From assembly GCF_000425185.1 (NCBI RefSeq), contig NZ_AULH01000017.1:42810-106809 (forward strand): a DNA stretch of 64,000 nt, read 5' to 3'. A model generated the notes under the pieces. It was given only the letters and a program-made list of their open reading frames with translations, did no database searches and was not told the origin of the DNA. Shown piece by piece: positions 51,584-59,296 of the stretch. Both the position numbers and the translations under genes were made by a program. The stretch comes from Pleomorphomonas koreensis DSM 23070 (lineage in GTDB: Bacteria; Pseudomonadota; Alphaproteobacteria; Rhizobiales; Pleomorphomonadaceae). Each line of letters begins with the position of its first letter. Positions within the stretch are counted from its first letter, which is position 1.

Positions 51584-52168
51584 ATGGCCGTCGCGATCAT
51601 CGAGAAGCCGTTGCCGCTTATCACATGGGAAGAGGCAAAGCAGCACCTTCGCATCGATAGTGATGACGAGCAGACGAGCGTCGAGGGCATGATCGCGGCG
51701 GCCACGCAACATGTCGACGGGCCGGAAGGCTGGCTTGGACGGTCGCTGATGGCGCAGACGCTGGAGTTGCGGCTGGATTGCTGGCCTTATCGATATGGCA
51801 TCGCCCTTCCATATCCGCCGGTGATCGAGATCGAGGGCCTGGCCTACGACGACGCCAATGGCTTGCCACAGGAGATGGCGCCGGAGGATTACAGGTTGAC
51901 CGGCGCCGGGGCTTGCTGGCGCCTTTGGCCGGCCTTCGGCAAGGGCTGGCCGGCGATCCGCGCCGATCATGAAGTGGTTCGCGTGCGCTACCGTGCCGGC
52001 TATCCGTCGGCCGAAGATGTGCCGGCGCCGATCCGCGCCGCCATCCTGCTGATGGTCGGCGATCTCTATGCAAATCGAGAGACGGCGTCGATGGGCGCCG
52101 CGGCGAGCGAGATCCCCATGTCGACCACGGTCGAGGCGCTGCTCACGCCCTATCGGGTTTGGCTGTGA
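51584..52168 (+). CDS. head-tail connector protein (gp6-like)
   Basis: A 194-aa protein of the gp6/gp15-like connector family: LITWEEAKQHLRIDSDDEQ near the start, a helical body, and the C-terminal VPAPIRAAILLMVGDLYANR followed by VEALLTPYRVWL. It joins the portal ring to the tail. Its stop overlaps the next start (GTGA). Confidence 0.85.
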   Translation: MAVAIIEKPLPLITWEEAKQHLRIDSDDEQTSVEGMIAAATQHVDGPEGWLGRSLMAQTLELRLDCWPYRYGIALPYPPVIEIEGLAYDDANGLPQEMAPEDYRLTGAGACWRLWPAFGKGWPAIRADHEVVRVRYRAGYPSAEDVPAPIRAAILLMVGDLYANRETASMGAAASEIPMSTTVEALLTPYRVWL

Positions 52169-52509
52169 CTGCCGCCGGTCGCCTCGATACCCGCGTCCGC
52201 TTCGAGCGCTATGGCAATGCCGGCGACGATGGGTATGGCAACACCATTCAGGCGTGGGCGCCGCTGATCGAACGGTGGGCCGGATATCGGCCGGAGTTCG
52301 GGCGCGAGGCCGTGGCCGCCGGGCGATTGCAGTCGACGCGGGCCGGCACGGTGACGGTGCGGCGCGACAGCGGCACGGCGGGCGTGACCCCGGCCGACCG
52401 GATCGTGTTCATGGCCGGGCCGAACAAGGACGCGGTCGCGGCGATCCGCGCCATCATTCCGCTGGTCGACGTCATCGAAATGACCATCGAAATCGGGGTG
52501 GCAACCTGA
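52165..52509 (+). CDS. head-tail adaptor / head closure protein
   Basis: A 114-aa protein of the SPP1 gp16-like head-closure family (GRLDTRVRFERYGNAGDDGY, then IERWAGYRPEFGREAVAAGR and a final VIEMTIEIG). The GTG at 52165 makes a 4-base overlap with the connector gene; a TTG at 52159 is an alternative. Confidence 0.8.
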   Translation: MTAAGRLDTRVRFERYGNAGDDGYGNTIQAWAPLIERWAGYRPEFGREAVAAGRLQSTRAGTVTVRRDSGTAGVTPADRIVFMAGPNKDAVAAIRAIIPLVDVIEMTIEIGVAT

Positions 52510-52679
52510 TGGCGCACCGCGTCGAAGTGCTGCGCGACTGGGACTTTCGCGCCAAGCTGGGCGTGATCGTCGCGTTCAAGGCCGGGCAGAAGGTTCTTGC
52601 CACCGAAGCGGCTTGGAAGGCGGCGCCCGAGGGCGTGTTTCAGGAGGTGCAGCGAGATGGCAAGACGCGGAAGCCGTGA
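52509..52679 (+). CDS. small phage protein between connector genes
   Basis: A 56-aa protein (MAHRVEVLRDWDFRAKLGVI, then KAGQKVLATEAAWKAAPEGV). It begins at the last base of the previous stop codon and overlaps the next gene by 23 bases in another frame. It resembles short beta-strand proteins seen beside gp10-type genes; the function is unknown. Confidence 0.55.
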   Translation: MAHRVEVLRDWDFRAKLGVIVAFKAGQKVLATEAAWKAAPEGVFQEVQRDGKTRKP

Positions 52680-53124
52680 GCGGACGCTGAAGATCCTCGC
52701 CGCCATCCCGAAAGAGATCAGGAAGGCGGTGCGTGCCGAGATAGAGAAGCAAGCCGGCGGCATCGTCGAGAGCCAGAAGCGGCTGGTGGCCGAGCAGAGC
52801 GGCGACCTTCGGGACAGCATCCGCTACCAGATGGGCAACGTGGAACTCGATAGTTCCGCCAACCTTGCCAGCGGGAAAGCTGGGCAGGGCGATCCCGACC
52901 TGACCGCCACCATTATCGCAGGCGACCGGAAGGCCTTTTATGCCCGCTTCGTGGAGTTCGGCACCGCGCCGCATGAAAACGGCGGCGCATTTGCCGGCAC
53001 GCAGCATCCCGGAACAGCAGCACAGCCCTTCTTCTACGGCCCGTTCCGCGCCAACAAGAAGCGCGCGAAATCGGCAGTTTCGCGGGCCATCGGCAAGGCC
53101 GTGAAAGCAGCGGTGAACAAATGA
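52657..53124 (+). CDS. HK97 gp10-like tail-connector protein
   Basis: A 155-aa protein of the HK97 gp10 family: long helix LAAIPKEIRKAVRAEIEKQA, DLRDSIRYQMGN, and FYARFVEFGTAPHENGGAFA with HPGTAAQPFFYGPFRANKK near the end. It links the head to the tail. A CAGGAGGTGC site precedes the ATG at 52657. Confidence 0.88.
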   Translation: MARRGSRERTLKILAAIPKEIRKAVRAEIEKQAGGIVESQKRLVAEQSGDLRDSIRYQMGNVELDSSANLASGKAGQGDPDLTATIIAGDRKAFYARFVEFGTAPHENGGAFAGTQHPGTAAQPFFYGPFRANKKRAKSAVSRAIGKAVKAAVNK

Positions 53125-53537
53125 GCGATCCGGCAGGGCTTGCGTTGCAGGGCGCGATTGCGGCGGCGGTGAAGGGTAGCCCCCAGGCTGCGGCCATTCA
53201 GGGCATGCGTATTTATGACGCCGTGCCGGACAGTGTCGATTTTCCCTATACGGCCATCGGCACCATTCAAGAAATCGACGACGGCGCCGGCTGCATGGAA
53301 GAGGCATGCGAGGTCTACGTGACCTTGCACGTCTGGTCGCGTGCCGTCGGCAAGGTGGAATGCCAGCGGCTTGTGGCGGCCGTTGTCGCCGCGCTTGAGG
53401 GTGCCGAGCTAGATCTCGGCGCCGCGTGGAGTTTAGTGGAGTTGCAGGTGCGCAGCTCCGAGGTTTTCGCCGATGTCGATGGCAAAACCAGCCACGGCGT
53501 CATCACACTCCGGGCGTTGATAGACCCGGCCTCTTAA
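53121..53537 (+). CDS. tail terminator-type protein (DUF3168)
   Basis: A 138-aa protein of the DUF3168/tail-completion type (GLALQGAIAAAVKGSPQAAA, IYDAVPDSVDFPYTAIGTIQ, ALEGAELDLGAAWSLVELQV). It probably ends the tail tube at the head end. The start overlaps the gp10-like gene by 4 bases. Confidence 0.8.
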   Translation: MSDPAGLALQGAIAAAVKGSPQAAAIQGMRIYDAVPDSVDFPYTAIGTIQEIDDGAGCMEEACEVYVTLHVWSRAVGKVECQRLVAAVVAALEGAELDLGAAWSLVELQVRSSEVFADVDGKTSHGVITLRALIDPAS

Positions 53538-53547
53538 GGAGTTCATC

Positions 53548-54006
53548 ATGGCTAAGCCAACTACCCAGAAGTTCGGGGCCGGCACATTTTACATCGGCGA
53601 TGGCGCCACCCCGGAGGTTTTCACAAAGGTTTGCGGCTTTACGGAGGTCGAGCTGGCGCTCGACAAGTCGACCAACGACACGACAGTCCCGGATTGCGAC
53701 AATCCGGATGCGCCTGCATGGACCGAGCGAGATGTCGTCTCTCTTTCGTGGTCATTTTCCTTTGCCGGCGTCATGGCCGTCGGATCGCTGGACCTCATCG
53801 AAGGCGCCAGCTTTGGCGGCGAATCGACGAACATTCGTTTTGATCTTGATGGCGCCGGCACTGGCTCCGGTACTCCGATCCGCCGTTATGCTGGAGCAGC
53901 GCACGTCAAACACACGCTCAATGGGCGGTTTGGCGAAAAGTACAAAATCAACGTTTCCGGCGAAGGCGATGGCGAGCTTGTGAAATCGAACGTGGCGGCC
54001 GCCTGA
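53548..54006 (+). CDS. major tail tube protein
   Basis: A 152-aa beta-rich protein (KFGAGTFYIGDGATPEVFTK, FTEVELALDKSTNDTTVPDC, RFDLDGAGTGSGTPIRRYAG), matching tail tube proteins of siphoviruses. It stacks as rings around the tape measure. AAGGAGTTCATC lies ahead of the ATG, a strong site as expected for an abundant product. The stop overlaps the next gene by one base. Confidence 0.85.
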   Translation: MAKPTTQKFGAGTFYIGDGATPEVFTKVCGFTEVELALDKSTNDTTVPDCDNPDAPAWTERDVVSLSWSFSFAGVMAVGSLDLIEGASFGGESTNIRFDLDGAGTGSGTPIRRYAGAAHVKHTLNGRFGEKYKINVSGEGDGELVKSNVAAA

Positions 54007-54380
54007 TGAGCCGCAACGCGTCGATCAGCCTTGACTTCGGCGATGGAGAACACGAGTTCCGGTTCGCTATCGGCCAGCTTCGCGAGCTCGAGGAAAAGAC
54101 CGGTGTGTCGTCCTTCAGGGTGTTGGCCCGTATGCTGGCATACGAGCCCATGGCGGACGACCGGCGCGAGGTAATACGCCTCGGCCTGATCGGCGGCGGC
54201 ATGAAGCCATCGGAGGCGCTGCATCTCGTCCGGACCTATTGCGATGAGCGTCCGCCGGCGGAAACCCTGCCGACGGCGGTAGCCATTCTTCAGGCTGGGT
54301 TGATGGGTGTTCCGGACGAAGAGCCGGGAAAATCGCAGGGGGAGACGACGGCGCCGACGGCTCCCCCGACGACCGACTGA
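54006..54380 (+). CDS. tail assembly chaperone, GTA-type (upstream frame)
   Basis: A 124-aa protein with DFGDGEHEFRFAIGQLRELE and RREVIRLGLIGGGMKPSEAL, matching the gene-transfer-agent-family/Phage_TAC type tail chaperone. It is the equivalent of lambda gpG. A GGGAAAA slippery heptamer (54326-54332) is in the right frame near its end, so part of the translation should shift to the -1 frame and read on to 54580. Confidence 0.85.
   Translation: MSRNASISLDFGDGEHEFRFAIGQLRELEEKTGVSSFRVLARMLAYEPMADDRREVIRLGLIGGGMKPSEALHLVRTYCDERPPAETLPTAVAILQAGLMGVPDEEPGKSQGETTAPTAPPTTD
54326..54332 (+). promoter_or_regulatory. -1 programmed frameshift site GGGAAAA
   Basis: The zero-frame codons are GGA AAA preceded by a G, the canonical X XXY YYZ pattern used between tail chaperone genes (lambda uses GGGAAAG). 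The -1 frame is open from here to the stop at 54578. A GC-rich stretch follows that could form stimulatory structure. Confidence 0.75.
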
Positions 54381-54580
54381 AGATCGGTCAATTCTATCGT
54401 ACCGGCGCGGCCATGGGATTCACCCCGCAAGAGGTGGAGGCCATGAGCCTTTGGCAGTTCCAGGCTGCTTCAGTCGGTTGGGCAGAGGCTAACGGCGCAA
54501 AGGCTGATGGCGGCCTTACTCAGGACGAATTCGAGCGGGCTGCGGCTGCGCTCGACGCGGCGCCGGATGTGACGACTTGA
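54333..54580 (+). CDS. tail chaperone -1 frame extension (gpT-like)
   Basis: The -1 frame downstream of the slippery site encodes an acidic linker and then KIGQFYRTGAAMGFTPQEVE followed by FQAASVGWAEANGAK, a second tail-chaperone type domain. An internal ATG at 54413 has no ribosome binding site, so a fusion made by frameshifting (54006-54580) is the likely product; it would recruit tape measure and tail tube, as gpGT does in lambda. A free 55-residue form cannot be ruled out. Confidence 0.7.
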
Positions 54581-54954
54581 GAAGCGCCGCATGCTGTGAT
54601 GCCGGCAATCATGCTTTCAGTGATGCTGGATAGGATGATCTGACCCTTGTACAGCCGTACCTCGGAGCCACCGGTTCTGGATTTGACGCTGACCGTGTAA
54701 ATCCAGTGGCCATTTACAAAGCCGTCAGTTGGCACGATGTCGTATTCGGCGCCAGGTGCGATGGTTTGAGCGACGAAGCGCTGAGGCGATATTGCCCGGT
54801 AATGCTGCTGCAATGAGCCGATCAGACAGGAAACCATGTCATCGGCCCCTCTACTAGCAACAAAGCTTGCTTCCGGTGCGGATGATCTGACCTCGAAATC
54901 TGAGGCACATCCGGTCGTAAGTACAGCGGCCATGGCCACGCAAATAGCTCTCAT
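54520..54954 (-). CDS. prophage lipoprotein on the opposite strand (moron)
   Basis: A 144-aa protein from ATG 54954 (MRAICVAMAAVLTTGCASDF) with a lipoprotein signal peptide whose lipobox is LTTGC, followed by mostly polar sequence with SASFVASRGADDMVSC-type elements and an Ala/Ser-rich tail. GGGGGAAC precedes the start. It runs against the late operon and its 3' end overlaps the tail chaperone frame by 61 bases. Lipoprotein genes placed this way are often lysogenic-conversion or superinfection-exclusion genes. Its own promoter must lie at about 54960-55010, though I cannot mark one. Confidence 0.7.
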   Translation of the reverse strand: MRAICVAMAAVLTTGCASDFEVRSSAPEASFVASRGADDMVSCLIGSLQQHYRAISPQRFVAQTIAPGAEYDIVPTDGFVNGHWIYTVSVKSRTGGSEVRLYKGQIILSSITESMIAGITACGASQVVTSGAASSAAAARSNSS

Positions 54955-55007
54955 AGCGTTCCCCCATCGCTGACTGGCTAGAAAGCCGATCTGGAGATTC
55001 ATACAGC

Positions 55008-57620
55008 ATGCCAGCTACCGAAGTAGAGGCCCTATTGCTTCGTCTCGAGGCGAGTGCGACCAAGCTTGAAAAGGACATGGCCAAGGCGCGCACAACCTAC
55101 GGAAAGGATGCGGCGTGGCTCGAAGGGCGCACTAAGCAGCTCAACGACAACCTGAAGGGTATCGGTGCCGGCGCGGCTTCGGCGCTGCCGAGGGTATCCA
55201 AGGGCGCCACTGATGCAGCGCGGGGAATAAGCAGCCTTTCCGGGCAAACCGGCAACATTGCGGCCCAGTTTCAGGATATTGCGGTCCAACTTCAGGGTGG
55301 CGGATCGCCATTCACCATTGCGCTGCAACAGGGAACTCAACTCGGCGCCATCTTCACGGGTGCCGGTGGGCTTGGCGCTGCCGTCAAGGGAGTTGGCGCG
55401 GCCTTTGTATCGATGATCTCGCCAGTCAACCTGATCACCATCGGGTTGATCGCGGCCGGCGGTGCGGCGGTGAAGTATTTCCTTGCCGGCAAGGATACCG
55501 ACACGCTGACCGAGGCGCTGAAGAAACAGCCGGAGATCATCAAGGCGATCAAGGAAGCGTGGGGCGATGCGGCCAGGAGCGTCGGTGAATACGACAGCGA
55601 AAGCCGCAACGTAGTCCGCGCGATGACGGCCGAGCAGGCCCGGATCTATCGGGAAGGCATCTCGAAGGCGGCAAACGACGCGGTCGACTCCATCGGCGAA
55701 GCGTTCAACCAGAGCGACGCCCTTTCCGGTATCGCCTCGCTGACAGCGGCGTTCACCGGCCCCGGCGCGGCCGGTCCGGCTGGGCTTGATGCGCTTAAGC
55801 AGGCGGCCGACAATCTGAAAGCCTCCGTCAAGGATGACGCGGCCATATTGGCGTTTCGCGACGCGGTGTCGCAGATCGCCAATGATACCGGCGCCGCCGA
55901 TACCGTACGGTCCATGGCGCGAGAGCTGTTGGCCTCCACCAAGGAAGCAGGCGACGCGGCGCGGGCGCTTCAGGTGCTCAACCAAGCCGAAACACAGCTT
56001 TCCGATACCACCCGGGTGATGGTCAGCGAGACCAAGCGGTTTAATGATCTGCTGTCGCAGGGGCTCTACAACGAGGCGGCGCAGCATGCCCAAACGCTCG
56101 GGCAGGCCCTGCAGGCAGCGGCAGCAAGTCAGAAATCGCTCAACGAGGAGGCAAATCGCTTCGCGGCCGAACGGCTGGCCGATCGCGGCGCAGGCTATGA
56201 GGCGCTGAACGACTATTATGGCCGCCGGAATGCCGGCCTCGGTGGTGAGACCTATTCGCCGGCTGGCGGGCTGCTCAACCTCATCGGCCAAGCCGAAGGC
56301 ACGGCGAACCGCCGAGGTTACAACGAGACGCTCGATTATGGGCGCTGGACCGGCGGCAACCGCAATCTCGTGCTGATGACGCTCGACCAGATCGACGCGT
56401 TGCAAACCCAGATGCTGGCAAACCCGGCCAATCGGGCGCTTTACGGCAATGGCAAGGGGGCGTCGGCGCTCGGGCAATACCAGATGACGCGGCAGACCCT
56501 GCGCGGCCTGCGCGAGCAGCTCGGCTTGAAGGGAACCGACTTCTTCTCGCCGGAACTGCAGGATCGTCTGGCTCAGGAGCTTATTCGCCAGACGGGCGGC
56601 GACGTGGGAAAGCTGCGCGGCCGGTGGCAAGGCCTCAACAATGTCGACAGCTCCATCATATCGACGGCTTACAGCAACACGGCGCAGACGATGCCGGGCC
56701 GCGATCAGGCGATGGAGCAGCGCCTGAAGACTTACGACGACTTGGTGAAGTCGGGTGAGCTGTTCATTGCCGAACAACAGCGCGAGGCAGCAGCGCTCGG
56801 GCAGACGTCGGAAGTGACCGGGCTGGCCTCAGAAAAGTCGCGTGCGCTCGCCTACGAGCAGGAGATGCTCAACCGCATCCTGGCGCTTGGCGTGCAGGTT
56901 ACGCCTCAACAGGCACAAGCGATTGCCGAGCTTGCGGCTCGGATGGCAGAGGCTGAAACAGCAACGGCGCGGATGCGAGAGGCGCAAGGGGACCTCCATC
57001 AAGCGGAACGGGACGTCAAGGACTCCACACGCGATGCCATGAAGGGGTTCATCTCGGATCTCATCAAGGGCCGCGACGCTTCGGAGGCTCTTTCGGATGC
57101 CCTCGGCAAGGTGGGCGACACCATGATGAATATCGGCCTCAATTACCTGCTAACCGGCTCAGCCAATGGGCAGGGGAGTGGCGGCTTCCTCGGCTGGCTG
57201 TTCTCGGGCTTCGATACCGGCGGCTACACCGGCCCCGGCGGCAAGAACAAGCCTGCCGGCGTAGTCCATGCCGGCGAGTATGTGTTCGACCAGCAATCGG
57301 TTCGTGCGGCCGGCGGCCCGCGCGCCCTCGATGCGCTGCGGCGGGGTCTGAAAGGCTATGCCAATGGCGGCTATGTGTCGACCACGGCACCTTCGCTGTC
57401 CAGTGTCGCCCTTGCCAGGCAACAGCCGGTTCCTGTCGTGGTCAGCGTCGATGATGACGGACGTATTCAGGCTTACGTCAAGCGGGAGTCGGGTGCGCAG
57501 GTGAGGGCGGCGGCGCCGGGGATCGTCTCCACCTCCGTGAAGATGGCCGGTTCCCGCGTGGTGCCGACACTGGCCATGCACCAAGCCCAAAAAGCCGGCG
57601 GAGATTATCGCAATGGCTGA
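55008..57620 (+). CDS. tail tape measure protein with embedded hydrolase domain
   Basis: An 870-aa tape measure. The N-terminal coiled coil (ALLLRLEASATKLEKDMAKA) is followed by hydrophobic segments around residues 110-165 (SPVNLITIGLIAAGGAAVKY). Residues about 420-560 look like a lysozyme or muramidase: LLNLIGQAEGTANRRGYNET, an acidic residue context near GRWTGG, and SALGQYQMTRQTLRGLREQL. A second coiled region (about 590-690) leads to a Gly-rich tail-fitting end (FDTGGYTGPGGKNKPAGVVH). It sets tail length and probably helps cross peptidoglycan at entry. Confidence 0.88.
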   Translation: MPATEVEALLLRLEASATKLEKDMAKARTTYGKDAAWLEGRTKQLNDNLKGIGAGAASALPRVSKGATDAARGISSLSGQTGNIAAQFQDIAVQLQGGGSPFTIALQQGTQLGAIFTGAGGLGAAVKGVGAAFVSMISPVNLITIGLIAAGGAAVKYFLAGKDTDTLTEALKKQPEIIKAIKEAWGDAARSVGEYDSESRNVVRAMTAEQARIYREGISKAANDAVDSIGEAFNQSDALSGIASLTAAFTGPGAAGPAGLDALKQAADNLKASVKDDAAILAFRDAVSQIANDTGAADTVRSMARELLASTKEAGDAARALQVLNQAETQLSDTTRVMVSETKRFNDLLSQGLYNEAAQHAQTLGQALQAAAASQKSLNEEANRFAAERLADRGAGYEALNDYYGRRNAGLGGETYSPAGGLLNLIGQAEGTANRRGYNETLDYGRWTGGNRNLVLMTLDQIDALQTQMLANPANRALYGNGKGASALGQYQMTRQTLRGLREQLGLKGTDFFSPELQDRLAQELIRQTGGDVGKLRGRWQGLNNVDSSIISTAYSNTAQTMPGRDQAMEQRLKTYDDLVKSGELFIAEQQREAAALGQTSEVTGLASEKSRALAYEQEMLNRILALGVQVTPQQAQAIAELAARMAEAETATARMREAQGDLHQAERDVKDSTRDAMKGFISDLIKGRDASEALSDALGKVGDTMMNIGLNYLLTGSANGQGSGGFLGWLFSGFDTGGYTGPGGKNKPAGVVHAGEYVFDQQSVRAAGGPRALDALRRGLKGYANGGYVSTTAPSLSSVALARQQPVPVVVSVDDDGRIQAYVKRESGAQVRAAAPGIVSTSVKMAGSRVVPTLAMHQAQKAGGDYRNG

Positions 57621-58329
57621 CATCATCGAGTGGCCAGTCGGCCTGCTCAGCCCGCGCGCCTGCCGTCCGACGCTGGTTCCCTTCACGCGTTCCGGTGGCC
57701 CATCGCTCGGCGGCGTCGAACGGGTGACACGCACCGATGCCGGCCATTGGGAAATCACGCTTGACGGCGTGCCGGTGCGTGGAACGGCGGCGGCGCGGAC
57801 GCTCGACGCTATCGCCGCTCATTGCGGCGGCCGCACCGGCTATGTGGTGGTGCCGGCGTGGAGCTTCGACACGGCGCCTTACGCCTCGGGCCGGTTTGAA
57901 CCTCCTGTCATCGTCGACCATGACGATGGCACCGGCTTTTCGGACGGTACCGGCTATCTGCAATCGGCGATCGCCGTCACGCTCGCGGCCACCGTCGCCA
58001 TTGGCGACACGCGATTGACGCTGCATTCCGTCAAGGCGGCCGAAGATCTGGTGGGCGTGCGGTTTTCCCACAATCACGCGCTTTATCGGACGGGGCGGCT
58101 TATCGATCTCGACGGCGAAGATTGGACCGTGGCGATCGAGCCGCCGTTGCGGGCCGCCATTCCAACCGGTTCCGATCTGGAGTTCGACCGGCCGACCTGC
58201 CTGTGCCGGCTGGCGACAGATACGGCCTTGGCGCGCGGGACCATCTGGAAAGGCAACGACGAGCTTTCCGTCTCCTTCGTAGAGGCGACGGAATATTGGA
58301 ACGACCTGGCGATCGGGGCGGATGTCTGA
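57613..58329 (+). CDS. distal tail / tail completion protein
   Basis: A 238-aa beta-rich protein (MADIIEWPVGLLSPRACRPT, AIAAHCGGRTGYVVVPAWSF, LATDTALARGTIWKGNDELS) with the position and strand pattern of distal tail (Dit-like) proteins that cap the tube. It starts 8 bases inside the tape measure gene. Exact family unknown to me. Confidence 0.65.
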   Translation: MADIIEWPVGLLSPRACRPTLVPFTRSGGPSLGGVERVTRTDAGHWEITLDGVPVRGTAAARTLDAIAAHCGGRTGYVVVPAWSFDTAPYASGRFEPPVIVDHDDGTGFSDGTGYLQSAIAVTLAATVAIGDTRLTLHSVKAAEDLVGVRFSHNHALYRTGRLIDLDGEDWTVAIEPPLRAAIPTGSDLEFDRPTCLCRLATDTALARGTIWKGNDELSVSFVEATEYWNDLAIGADV

Positions 58330-58901
58330 TGGCCATCAAAGACCTGCGCATCCTTGTGCGGCTCGAATGCCCCAGCCTGACGCTCCGCTTCTGGGATGGT
58401 TCCAGTGGGCCATATATCGACGATAATGGCGATGTCTGGCGGGCGGCGTCTCTAACCGATCAGGCGCTCGACGAAATCGAGATGGCGATCAACGGCGAGT
58501 CCGCCTCGCTGACGCTGGTTATCTCGGGATGCGACAAAACGACGATGGATCTGGCTTGGGCCGATTATCAGGCTGGCGAGATCGTCGGTTCGAAAATGCA
58601 GATCCTGACGCAAGCACTCGACGAGGATCAGGCGCCGGACGGCGACCCGGAAGTGCAGTTTACCGGGAAAATCGACAATCTGGTTTGGGATAATCATGCC
58701 ACGGATGCCGCGATCATCTCGACGCTACAGATCACCGTCGTCAATCGCTTCGCATTGCGCCGCATGACGTCGGGTTCCGTGCTGTCCGACATCGATCAGA
58801 AGGCACGATCGGCCGTGCTCAACCCGGGTGCTCCGGCCGATCGTTTCCTCGACCGCGTGGCGGGCCTCATCAACAAAACAGTGCGCTGGCCGGACTGGTG
58901 A
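58329..58901 (+). CDS. phage tail protein (DUF2163-like hub)
   Basis: A 190-aa protein (IKDLRILVRLECPSLTLRFW, QALDEIEMAINGESASLTLV, VQFTGKIDNLVWDNHATDAA). Order and pattern fit the hub proteins found after Dit in lambda- and GTA-like tails. It overlaps the previous gene by one base. Confidence 0.65.
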   Translation: MAIKDLRILVRLECPSLTLRFWDGSSGPYIDDNGDVWRAASLTDQALDEIEMAINGESASLTLVISGCDKTTMDLAWADYQAGEIVGSKMQILTQALDEDQAPDGDPEVQFTGKIDNLVWDNHATDAAIISTLQITVVNRFALRRMTSGSVLSDIDQKARSAVLNPGAPADRFLDRVAGLINKTVRWPDW

Positions 58902-58905
58902 TCAC

Positions 58906-59295
58906 ATGACCTTGGAAGAATTTCTTGCTGCCTACGGCGCCCGTGAATGGGCTCCGGGGACGACGGACTGTTGTCTGATGCTGGCCGATTGGGCGCTCGC
59001 CAAAGGTCTCGATGATCCCGCTGCGCACCTTCGCGGCACCTACGACACCGAGGCCGGCTTCTGGGAGCTGATCGACGCGGCCGGTGGCCTGTTCCCCGTC
59101 GTCGGTGATTGCGTGGCCGTGGTCGGCGGCCGCCGCATCAACAAGCCGGCGCCTGGCGTGGTGGCCGTGATCGGCAGCGCCGCCGTTGCCCGGCGCCAAT
59201 GGGGCGCGATCTGGGACGGCACCGGCTGGCGGGTCCGCGACACCTCAGGCGTCATCACCGTGACGGCGCCCGTCATCGCCATGTGGGAGATCTGA
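58906..59295 (+). CDS. phage protein of DUF6950/NlpC-P60-like type
   Basis: A 129-aa protein with REWAPGTTDCCLMLADWALA near residues 12-32, placing a cysteine where NlpC/P60 peptidases have theirs, and PVVGDCVAVVGG further on. The expected His is not obvious, so an inactive or divergent peptidase fold is possible. In lambda-like tails the matching gene (K) is a cell-wall peptidase at the baseplate. Confidence 0.65.
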   Translation: MTLEEFLAAYGAREWAPGTTDCCLMLADWALAKGLDDPAAHLRGTYDTEAGFWELIDAAGGLFPVVGDCVAVVGGRRINKPAPGVVAVIGSAAVARRQWGAIWDGTGWRVRDTSGVITVTAPVIAMWEI

Positions 59296-59296
59296 C

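Noticed and set aside
54307..54492. 61-codon arginine-rich plus-strand frame
   Set aside because: It is the third frame over the chaperone overlap; the -1 frame fits the slippery site and encodes a chaperone-like domain.
55032..56777. 581-codon minus-strand frame within the tape measure
   Set aside because: The plus-strand tape measure fits the late operon and has the expected domains; the antisense frame has no start signal.
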